Of a stretch of DNA of 64,000 bases, positions 46,701 through 58,861 are shown piece by piece. The translations under genes and the position numbers were made by a program. Location of the stretch: positions 1 through 64,000 of the forward strand of contig CM053251.1 of assembly GCA_028583405.1 (NCBI GenBank), written 5' to 3'. The notes under the pieces are model-generated. The model did not search any database, had not been told where the DNA came from, and saw nothing but the letters and a program-made list of their open reading frames with translations. This stretch comes from Pogonophryne albipinna (lineage: Eukaryota > Chordata > Actinopteri > Perciformes > Artedidraconidae). Numbering within the stretch: position 1 is the stretch's first letter; each line of letters opens with the position of its first letter.

Positions 46701-49700
46701 CTGTGTGAATGTGAGGTCCTAGAGTAAGGAACACTGCTCTGTATGAATGTGTGTGAATGTCAGGTCCTAGAGTAAGGTACACTGCTCTGTGTGAATGTGA
46801 GGTCCTAGAGTAAGGAACACTGCTCTGTGTGAATGTGTGTGAATGTGAGGTCCTAGAGTAAGGTACACTGCTCTGTGTGAATGTGAGGTCCTAGAGTAAG
46901 GAACACTGCTCTGTATGAATGTGTGTGAATGTGAGGTCCTAGAGTAAGGTACACTGCTCGGTGTGAATGTGTGTGAATGTCAGGTCCTAGAGTAAGGAAC
47001 ACTGCTCTGTGTGAATGTGAGGTCCTAGAGTAAGGAACACTGCTCTGTGTGAATGTGTGTGAATGTGAGGTCCTAGAGTAAGGTACACTGCTCTGTGTGA
47101 ATGTGAGGTCCTAGAGTAAGGAACACTGCTCTGTATGAATGTGTGTGAATGTCAGGTCCTAGAGTAAGGTACACTGCTCGGTGTGAATGGGTGAATGACA
47201 TGTAGTATGTAAAGCGCTTTGAGGGGTCTTAAAGACTGGATAAAGCGCGATATAAGTACAGTCAATTTACCATTTACAATAAAAAAAGGCAATTTAAATT
47301 GGCAGGTTTGCGCTTTGGCCTGATCTATACTATCTTTACTAAATATCATCAATACTCACTCCAGTTTTGTCGTCTTCCTCCTTCCCCACGTTGTCTTGTT
47401 GGGTCAGTGACAGCTTCCGGCCTTTCTTCAGCCAAGAGTTTGGATGGAGGCCCCTGCAGACTTTTAATGTGCCCCCAGTTTGGTGCTTCCTTTGCTGGGG
47501 AGCCTAGGTGTCCACTAGAGGGGCAGAGCAGAGCTTACAGAGGAGGGAGAAGAGCCAGGGGGATAGCTTGGAGGGAGATGGTTCTTGTCTTGGGTGCATC
47601 ACTCGGCGTTTGGCCCATGTTCGGTGACTGATATCGGAGTTGAGAGAGTCCAGGGAGGAGCGTGTAGCTGTGGGGAATTTGTGGTAGAAAGGAGGCTAGG
47701 AGAGCTAATTTCCAAACCTGTTTTCCTCAGTGTCAACGCCATCTCATCTTCTTTATCCTTACCAGAGAGAGTACTCCTGGAGACACACGGCGAAACTTAG
47801 CCACGTATTTAATCGCTGGCTCTGAGCATCTTCTCGGTCTGTGAGGAGATAGAGATTGTGCATTCATGAGTGGAGCTTGAAAAGTGTGCATGCTCCTTCT
47901 TCCTCCTGTTGCTCTTTCTCCCCTGCAGGTGTAGCTTCAGCCCCTGCATGTTTTGTTTGCAGTAAATCTGGCTCTTGCTCGCAGTCGCTGAGCGTGAGGA
48001 TGGAGTCCAGGCTGCCTTGGAGAGGTTTGGCTCGGCTGCAGAAACCCGGAGAGCTGCTGACGTCCAACTCGTTCTCCAGACTGTCGTAGGACGAGTCGGT
48101 CAGAGGGTAAAGCCACGAGTCTGAAGAGAGAGAGGGATGCAAAGACATAAACAAGACAGATGTAGGAACGTTTTGAGTTTCATTCCACAGGCCATAAGAC
48201 TATTAAACACCTGAACTTTTGAAAGATATATCATTCCATTTACTTGACTCTTCTTGCACTATTTCAATTTGATTTGTATTTACTTGCACATCTCAAAACA
48301 TTCTCTTGCACTATTTTCTCTGTTTTATTTGTTCTATGTCCTATATACATGTTGTTCTGTTGGAGGAGCCTGTGACTTCAGTTTTTCATTGCCATATCTA
48401 CACTAAGGCAAGGCAATTTTATTTATATAGCACTTTTCAGCACGTGGCGATTCAAAGTGCTTTACAGATTAAAAACAAAAGACATTTAAGAACAAATACA
48501 GCATGAATACATTATTAAAAAAGGCATAATAAGCAAAGATAATATAATAAAATGAATAAATAAACACAGCAGGTACAGAATACATGACTGAAAGGCATAC
48601 TGTAGTGTGAGTATGGGCTCAATTAAGAGCAGGTGCGTTTTTAGTTTTAAAAATAGGAAGTGTTTCGGCGGACGTGCACGATTTAGGCAGTTTGTTCCAA
48701 ATTGTTGGGGCATAATAACTAAAAGCTGCTTTTCCATGTTTAGTGGTTATTCTCGGAACAGAGAGCAGACCAGAAGACCTGAGACTCCTGGATGCTTCAT
48801 AGTGATGGAGCAGGTCGTCTATACACCTCGGTCCTAAGCCGTTTAGTGATTTAAAAACTAGCAGTAGTATTTTAAAATCAATTCTTTGGTCGACTGGAAG
48901 CCAGTGTAATGATCTCAGAACCGGACTGATGTGATCCACTCTTTTAGTGTCAGTGAGGACTCGAGCAGCAGCGTTCTGGATCAGCTGCAGCTTTCTGATG
49001 GATTCTTTAGTGAGACCTGTGAAGACACTATTGCAGTAGTCGAGTCTACTGAAGATAAAAGCATGGACAAGTTTTTCTAAATCCTGTTGCGACATTAGTT
49101 TTTTAATCCTTGATATGTTCTTCAGGTGGTAATATGCAGACCTAATGACTGTTAAAATCCAGGTCTGAGTCCATCACTACACCCAGATGTCTTGCTTTGT
49201 GAGTTACTTTGTAGTCTGCCGACTGAAGCTCTGCGATTACTTTTAATAATAAAGCCTTGAAACTTGAAAACCTTTCGATGATCCTTTAACTATAGGAAGT
49301 TACTTTTTATATTTCTGTTGTCTGTGTACCTGATCCCATCTCGTCAGTGAGTCTTTGTGGCGGTCCTCCGAACAGCGAAGACGGATCTTCCCCCAAAATC
49401 TGCTGACAGTGCTCGATCATAAACTTCACCAGCTCACAAACCTGCGGCAAACAAAGGGAACACTGGTGTTTCAATAGTGTGACAACTGGAGTTCAATTAA
49501 TAACAAGTGTAACAAATGTTGTTATCATCAATGTTCAAACTTTCCAAGGCTGGCTGAACCTCCTTTCTTCTCTTCCAGCAATAAGAGTGCATAATTTCTG
49601 AGCAGCTAGTGTGACAATGAAAGTTAAAACGAGGTGTTTCTGCAGATCATTTCCCTCAACCGTTTGCTCTTGCCGATTCGAGACATTCTTGAGTAAGCTT

Positions 49701-52700
49701 GACCTGGTTTAAAGTTGTTAACAATGCTACTGTAATCAGGGATTAACACACATATATGTCAAAAACAACATGTGTGAATGATACTTATAACCCCAAATAT
49801 CTGAGACATTCAGGAAATTAAGACGGAAATATTCTGTGAAATGTTTTGAAGATAATGAGAATTTTGGTAGTAATTAAAAGGCACAACTTTAAAGAGTGTC
49901 AAGACACAATTAAGCCTTAGGATAGCACATAAAAGCATAAGAATACACCCTTCTCTCCAAAAAAAGGAAATTGATTGAAAAAGGAAACTAATTCAATCTT
50001 AGTAGTTTTGAAAATGTCTCCATTAGGTGCTCGAAATATTTTAAAACAAGCTTTTTGCTATGTTACTACTTCAAGATGTTCTATTTTTTATAAATTGTAG
50101 AGTCCTGACACAAGGCCAGGAATAAGATATAAGAAAGATGACAACTTTCTACGGCTTGTATGACCTGCAGACACAGCGAACACACTTTCTGAGCCGTGAT
50201 ACAAAGACTCATTTGATTGTGTTGCAACATTAAATCCTGGGTGTCCGAGTCAGAATAGCAAGGCCAACTGTATCTCCGTCTGGGTCAAATTCCTCCAAGT
50301 ATTAGCAGTGATATTTCCTCCCACTTTCTCACCCTCTTGGTTTCCTCTCCCTCCACCTCAGGGCTGCAAGGAGCTCCTGGAGCCCAAAGCATGCTGGGAG
50401 CGATGCACACGGACAAATTGAAGCTCGTCATCTGGTTTTCGTGGGCGTTGCCCTGGATACCGCGCAGCATTGCTAACAGGTAGCGTAGCAGCAGGGCGTT
50501 TTCTTTGGGAAGCCGTAAAATCATCCTGCAGAACAGTCGTATGTCAATATGTATGTATATTCAAGATTCAAAGGTTTTATTGTGCACATCAGCTACAGTG
50601 TAGAAATGGCAATGAAATTATTCTGCTGCTCCAACAAGGCATGTACAAGAACAGAATATGAAATTAAATAATGTACATTAAGACACAATTAAATACGGTT
50701 TATTGCGGTGATAACTATTTCTGTAAATAAGTAGGTTGCAAGTTGACAATGTTTATCGGGGCATATATTTACTATAGTATGATATTGTGTTATTTCCAGT
50801 TGATATATATAGATTTAAATAATGCACAGTACAGTTTTAACATGACATCACCTCTTTACGTCCTGCAATTGTTCCTCTTCCTCCTCCTCTTCCTCCAGAA
50901 CGTCCATCCACTCTTCATGCAGCTCACAACACAACAAGCTGCTTGGGATGCTGCGCAAGAAATCCTGCAAACAAACAAACAAACATCACTTTACCACACA
51001 TGCATTGTTTCCTTAGTTTCTAGTTTTGATACTGTAAGTGTTCACATGCATGATTAAGATTGATGTGTGTAATAAGTGACCCCTTGTGTGCAGAAGCTCT
51101 CTGTTATCCCTGCAGATAATAATAATAATAATAATCCAGATTATAGTAACAAGCTAATCCAGATCCTCTGCTGTCTGTTCTGCTAACGTAGCTGCACGAT
51201 ACACAGAGAGGATTTACTTTCTGTTCCTACAGTTGTGGGTCAATTAGCTCACAAATAACATGATGCTACGATGACACGTGTTGCTATGAAGCTTCATTAG
51301 ATATTGAATAATGTATTTATGTAAGAGAATTACAGAGCACGGGGCGGGGGGTGATTTCCCCCCAAAAACTAAGAATTGCTCGGATTTAAATATAGAAGAA
51401 ATAACCTAGAAAATTAGGATAAAATAATCAAATAAATCCTTCAATATTGTTTATTACCAGTAGAATAAGGTGCTTTTTCTTATTATTCTGTCTATTGATG
51501 TTTAATTTAAATATATACATACACCCATACTGTTAGGGTGGCACCATTATAGGTAAAAAAATAATACAAATAATTACGAAGCAGGGGGTAGGGGGTCATT
51601 TCCCCCCAAAAAAACTAAGAATATTTAAGATTAAAGTCGTAAATATAGGAGAAAAAACCTACAGGTTATGAGAACATAATCAAATATTCCCAGATATAAT
51701 TAAGTAATTAATTTATAAGAAATACATCTCGCATTCTTTGAGATTAAAGTCACAAATTCCCAATAAAACACAACTTGGATAAATTGTTTTTTTTAAAGTA
51801 AACCACATTGGTTCCCTTCGCAGTGTATTATGCCAGCAGCAGATAACCAACTAATCAAATTATACTTTTCAATCAGAATTAATGAAATTCTCGTGATTTG
51901 AACCCAGAAGCACGATATCATGACAACTCTAACTGTCTCACTTTAAAGACTCCGGCGATGAGGAAGACGTGGTCTCTCGTCAGAGGAAGTTGAAACTCTC
52001 CGCTGTCCAAAGAGTCCCGAAGTTCACGGACGGCTCGAGCTCCAGCCGGACGACGGAAGATCCCCCGCGTCCACGAACCCTCGTGGTAAAGGAACGCCAT
52101 CATGTCCTAAAGAAGGGACAGAAAAATGTATAAAAAGTCTAAAAAAAAGTTTAAAAACAAACACAATTCTTGGTGAGAAAGAAGGATAAACAAGCTATGA
52201 AATCACTCCTTGTTTTTCCCACTCACCATCACGGGTTTCGGCAGAGTGTCCTCCAGCAGACGGAGCTCAGTGATTGGCCGAACAGAACGCCTCGGGGCCC
52301 GCTGGCGAGGGAAAGTTCGTTCAGGTGAGAAGAGGATCCTCTCCAGAAAGCCCAGGTGATGAGAGAGCGCTTCCTTTTGAACGGCTTCTGAGACAAATCT
52401 GAGAAGAAGAACACAGTATCCCAGAATGCATTAGCAATTAAGAGGATCAGGATCAAAATGGTAGGTAGGTAGGTAGGTAGGTAGGTAGGTAGGTAGGTAG
52501 GTAGGTAGGTAGGTAGGTAGGTAGGTAGGTAGGTAGGTAGGTAGGAGGTAGGTAGGTAGTAGGTAGGTAGAGATGATAGATAGATTGGTAGGGTATGTAG
52601 GTAGATAGATAGATAGATATATAGATAGATGATTGGTAGGTAGGTAGGTAGGTAGGTAGGTAGGTAGGTAGATAGATAGATTGGTAGGTAGGTAGATAGG

Positions 52701-52943
52701 TAGATAGATAGATAGATTGGTAGGTAGGTAGGTAGGTAGGTAGGTAGGTAGGTAGGTAGGTAGGTAGGTAGGTAGGTAGGTAGGTAGGTAGGTAGGTAGG
52801 TAGGTAGGTAGGTAGGGGTAGGTAGGTAGATAGATAGATGGTAGGTAGGTAGGTAGGTAGGTAGGTAGGTAGGTAGGTAGGTAGGTAGGTAGGTAGGTAG
52901 GTAGGTAGGTAGGTAGGTAGGTAGGTAGGTAGGTAGGTAGATG

Positions 52944-52986
<43 letters not shown>

Positions 52987-53015
52987 TGGTAGGTATGTAG
53001 ATAGATAGATAGATG

Positions 53016-53098
<83 letters not shown>

Positions 53099-56000
53099 TG
53101 GGAGGTATGTAGATAGATAGATAGATGGATAGATAGATAGGTAGGTAGGTAGGTAGGTAGATGGATAGATGGATAGATAGATTGGTAGGTAGGTAGATAG
53201 ATAGATTGGTAGGTAGGTAGGTAGGTAGATAGGTAGGTAGGTAGGTAGATAGGTAGGTAGGTAGGTAGGTAGGTAGGTAGGTAGGTAGGTAGGTAGGTAG
53301 GTAGGTAGGTAGGTAGGTAGGTAGGTAGGTAGGTAGGTAGGTAGGTAGGTAGGTAGGTAGGTAGGTAGGTAGGTAGGTAGGTAGGTAGGTAGGTAGGTAG
53401 GTAGGTAGGTAGGTAGGTAGGTAGGTAGGTAGGTAGGTAGGTAGATAGATAGATAGATAGATAGATAGATTGGTAGGTAGGTAGATAGATGCAAGAAATT
53501 CATGTAAATGAGCATTGTATACATAATAAAAAAGGATGCATGAGTAAAAACGACATTTTCATCCCTTTTTTAAACAGATATTGATCTCACCTGCAGATTC
53601 CTGTGGTGCTTCATTGATTCGAGGCTTCATAATGAACTGGCACTGCTTGTACACCTGCATCTGCTCCACCTGTCTGTCTGCCGCTCTGCTCCCCCCCCCC
53701 TGAGACCCCGCCTGTCTCACATGACTCATCTGGATACTGAAGGGAAACTCATGACCTGAGAGGGAGGACAAGAGGCAATGTAACTCCCCGCAGGCTGGTT
53801 AGAAAAACATGGATAACATCACATTATTAGTCAGCACACACACTGTGACCTCTCGCTTTCACCCTGCAGGAGATACATTACACAACACACACTCTTCTCC
53901 ATGAATGAATGGTGCTAGTGTGTCTAAAAACATCTCACCCCCGTGTCAGCGCTTAGAGCTTCTCAAACTTTCTCTGCAGAAGCAAAACAGAAATGACCTG
54001 AAGACTCAAAGTGGTCCTGACTTACTGACCTATCAGAGGATAGGGGGCGTTGTCCCTCTTGGAGATGACCCACAGCTGGAAGTCTTTCACATTTCCCTGA
54101 GCAAAACACAGAGAGAGACGGTCAGAAAAACAAGAAACACTCGGAGAACAATGCCTTTAAAACACACAGTCGGTCCTGCAGAAGAGGAGGAATACATTTT
54201 AGGATAGGATTATCTTACACGCTGTGGGTTCATATCACATGCAACTTGCAGCTGGAAATAGGCTACAGGGCGTCTGTGAAAACGTTAGTTGTACTGAGTT
54301 GTATGGCATGGATGATTATGCTGTAAAGACATCAGGGAAACCAGGACCGAGATCTTTCGAAATTTTAGGAGATACAACACAAAATGGAAGCCCTCATTAC
54401 ATAAACGCCTGCAGGTTAACATAATGAAAACGTATGTAATCAAAAACGGAGATATTTCAGCAGTGTCAGCTCATTCAAATAAGCACCTTACTTAATACTT
54501 ATACAGTTAACATGAGCAATACATTTCGTTAAGTAGTTTTTTGCTGTTTACATCAGATCACAAACAGCCAGAGCATATGTTACAACACATGAAATAAAAT
54601 GCAATTAAAATATGTGTTTCACTCACTATGATGCCAAACTGCTGCAGGGCCAGGCGGATCACCTCATTGGTTGAATCTGAGTTGCTGACAGGAAGCGTCT
54701 TGGTCTAATTGGGATAGAAAGACATCGGGACAAACCAAGACAAGAGGTGTAACTTCAGATATACATCAGTAATAAAAGTGACAGAGACAGAACATCTTTA
54801 AACATCATTGAAAGCTTGAGTGAGAATAATATGGTGTTGGTGTGTACAATTCATAACATTACAGAAGGTAAACTTACAATAGCAAAAGTATTGATCCCCT
54901 TCCCATAGACCCTCAGAGGAATAGTTTTAGGTTCCTCCTTCTCCTTCTCTTCTTTTATCCGACTGGAAAGGAAGCAGAGAGGAAGCTTTACTCGTCTCTC
55001 TTCACACACATGTTATGTTTATGCATGGAGGCAGAGTTTACCTTTTGAGAAGGGAGAGCCATCTCTCCTTCTGTTCTGCTGAGCTGAGGAGAACATGGAG
55101 AAGATTTAGAATAGGGCTTATCCTGTCTGCTTTCTGATCGTTTGGCAATAAGGGCAGGTTTACAGCATCAACAACATATTTACTAATGAACGTAAACACA
55201 TTTTGTACAGCCTCTGACGCAAGAAGATTCAAGGCTTTTATTGTCATTTGTACATTAGCTAGAGTGTAGTTATGACAATGAAAAATGTGTGTGTGTGAGT
55301 GAGTGAGTGAGTGAGTGAGTGAGTGAGTGAGTGTGTGTGTGTGTGTGTGAGTTACCTAAACATAGCCACACAGTTACAGGTGGGCCAGCCCATGACGAAG
55401 CTCCTCTCTGGGTTCGTGCTCCCCTCACACACTTCGTCCATGCAGCCTGCCGTCCACATCTCACACACACACACCTGCGCCTTCTGCTTGAAGTGATTGG
55501 CTGATCTGGGAATGCAGAGGAAGGCACCAAGATTCAAGAGTCAACGCTTTTAATGGCATTTGTACAGAAGCTACAGCGTAGATATGACAACGAGAATCTT
55601 AGCTCCAACGGTGCAACACAATAAAACAGATATAATAGAAATTGTGCAGAAAAGTCTTTATACAAGTAATTGGAATATTGATATATATAAGTTACAACCA
55701 GATGAATGTTATGGATGTTCTTTCAAAAGTTCAGGTCAGTTTGATGCAACAAAAAACCTTGGCTGAGACATAATGATGATCTTTGTATGATGAAGGGAAT
55801 TTATGTGAAATGTCCGAGATGGTGATCCAGTAATTACATTATATTTCATTTAGCTGTTGCTTTATCCAAAGTGACAGCAGATATATCAACTACCCATTGA
55901 ATCTCACTGTAATGAAGTTACTTAATTAATTTGTAAGTATTTGTATCAGCTGCATATCTAAAAGACAGGATATTTTGATGAGTACAACATTTCATTTTCC

Positions 56001-58767
56001 GCCTTGTTTCAGAGACAGCTTCCTGGTTCCTCGGCCAAACCAAAACCAAACTTAGAGGCAGGAATTAACCGTAATCACCTCTGAGAAAATGCTCCCCAAC
56101 TTACTTGGCTTTTCCAAAAAAGCTCCTTCCAATGCTCAGTGGCTCAGGGATGTTATGTATTTTCTAATATTCTACTAGGTTTTACATTAAGTGGCAACCC
56201 TTCTTAGATTCTCCCTCATTTGTGTCTACTGATTAATGGACACGACATTGTGGCTACATGGTCTGTTTTGGTTATAATTGTGGTTTTAATATTGTACGCC
56301 TTCAAGTGAAGATCATCTATGTATGGCCAGTAGCTTTGAACTGTTCAATCTAACCCAGTGTTTCTCAAACTTTTTCATACCAAGGACCACTTAACCAATA
56401 AAAAAACACTCGCGGACCACCTAACTCCACAAATGTAAAAAAACACATTGTTTTTCTAGAACAGATTACAAATCGCCTGAAAATGGTACAAACAAGTGGC
56501 AACATGTGTGATGAAGGTGTTGCGCTGGGCTATTTCATGCAATCGAAAGTGAAACTTAACCTCGCTCCATTGCGGAGATATTCCCACGAGGGTGCGGAAA
56601 ACTTAAATATATTTATTTATTTCAAATATGAAATGTTACCAATATACTCACGGACCACTAGGGGGCGCTCACGGGCCACCAGTGGTCCGCGGACCACACT
56701 TTGAGAAGCACTGATCTAACCTATCAATGTACCAAATGTATTTTCTATGTGTCTTCAATAAAAAAATGAAAAAACCTTACTTGGCTTTGGCGATCACCAG
56801 CAAGTCGCTGAACAGGAAGAGGTGTCGGTCCTGAGTCTGCATCCCCGTCTTCAACTGAGCGTTTCCGTGGAGAAGAAACGACCTATCAGAGCCGGGGAGG
56901 AGGAGGGAATGGACCAATGAGCAGCTCTCTGGACACACTGGAACCAGGAAGCTGTCTCTGAAACAGGGTGGAAAAACAAGAATTCAAGATTCAAGGCTTT
57001 TATTGTCATGTGTACATAGCTACAGTGTAGTTATGACAATGACAATCTTAGGCTCCTCCAACAGTGCAACACAATAAAACAGATAATAATGCAAGTAATA
57101 CAATAAAATAGAATAGAAGTAGTGCAAGGAGAGTCAAGTAATTGGAATATTGTTGCAAACAGATTAATGTTATGGATGTTCTATCAAAAGTTCAGTTGTT
57201 TAATAGTCTTATGGCCAGTGGGGTGTTTTTATTTTACTCATCAAAATATCCTGTCTTTTACAAATGCAGCTGATACAAATACTTACAAATAGTACAATTA
57301 ATTAAGTAACTTCATTACAGTGAGATTCAATGGGTAGTTGATATATATAATAATACATTTATTTTGGGGGGCGCCTTTCATAACACCCAAGGACACCTTA
57401 CAGGGCATAGGGGCAATATAGGGAACAATTAAAACAGTGGATTTAGTGAAGTATCAGCCGGGGTAAGACAAGACAAACAACAGGAAATTGACTACAAAAG
57501 GACACAGGGTACAGATTATAAAGAAAATGCCAGTTTGAACAGGTCGGTTTTGAGTTGGGTTTTGAATATGCTGTCACTTTGGATAAAGCAACAGCTAAAT
57601 GAAATAGAATGTAATTACTGGATCTCCATCTCGGACATTTCACATAAATTCCCTTAATCACACAAAGATGATCAGCCAAGGTTTTTCTTGCATCAAAATA
57701 AAATATGTACAGCAGAAAATGAGGAGGAAGGAAGGTATACAAGGCTCACTAGTCATCACAATATACATTTATTTCATCATGTTAACATACTAGATTACAC
57801 CTGAAAGCTCACAACATGCTAACGGGTTTAAAAGTCATATTTTAATAATATTTATCATAGCCAGAAAAGTACAAATCAAACCTTCAATGTATTTGTTTAC
57901 AGGAGACGTAACCAAATGTAAGCTTAAAATGCTGATCAAAATCACTCTATTCATGTTTCACTTAAATAATAACAACAAATAAACATCTTGCATTAAACAC
58001 ATCCTGTTAAAAACATTACATTCTGCACTTTTCTGCTCATGAGACCAAAACGCAGAGGACAAAAGTGTTTTGAGGAAGTGGGAAATGCAAGAAAACCCTT
58101 TTGAAAAAACATCTGTGGAGATTTGGGACAGACCCTCTTTAACTCCAACTTCATTAATTCTATGCAGACAAGATGTTGATGCAACCCGAGCAACTCACAG
58201 TACCTTCAATGATATGTAACAATCATATCATTACATCATAGTATAACCCATGTGCCATATCAACATGACTGATTTCACATGTACCGTGTTTCAATATTTC
58301 TCAAAAGCAACTGCGAAACCATCGTGCAAACAAATCCTCAATTACAAAACCTTTTGACAGTTTGGTATATTGTATATATTATGGTACATCTATAGAGACA
58401 TCGGGTTACGTTTGATTTACTTTGTATGTTCTAGAAATACTAGTTGTAGAGAGGCACCAAAATAAATAAAAATATGATATGCAACTTCCAGTCAGATACA
58501 CTGGTAATGCATATTAGCTGCTAACTCAATGGTTAAAACTGTTCCTTAAATGTTTTGAGGTGTACAGTGTTGGTTTATCAGAAGTCTAGGTGTTTGAGAA
58601 TAAGGGTAAGGGGTCAGTGGGTGTTTTTTAACGAGGTTACTTCTTCTTCACTTTCCCCGTCTGTACGTTTAAAGACAGGGCTATTAATAGAAGCCTGATC
58701 CTCTGGTAAGTCTGCGTCCAGGAGGATTATCTATCCGAGTCGATTCAACACCTCACTAAGGGGGGTT

Positions 58768-58861
<94 letters not shown>

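Larger units (their letters stand above)
43850..47335. repeat. Segmental duplication copy 2 (arhgap20 intron 15), with two insertions
   Basis: Same ordered segments as 41990-42800, in direct orientation. It is interrupted by a hAT-like element (43983-44533) and a SINE carrying a 2.2-kb VNTR (about 44800-47275). Removing both leaves a copy of about 480 bp that aligns along its length with copy 1. Confidence 0.85.
55725..57700. repeat. Inverted repeat pair flanking arhgap20 PH exon 3
   Basis: The left arm at about 55770-55995 (gaagggaatttatgtgaaat through aaaagacaggatattttgat) matches the reverse complement of about 57235-57680. The right arm is split by a LINE tail at about 57345-57575. Exon 56957-56781 and a hAT MITE lie in the loop. 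Confidence 0.75.

Noticed and set aside
52403..53524. Minus-strand open frame rich in Tyr-Leu-Pro-Thr merging into an arhgap20 exon
   Set aside because: It is translation of the GGTA/GATA microsatellite. Only the part from 52398 downward is exon 10, bounded by a clear acceptor.
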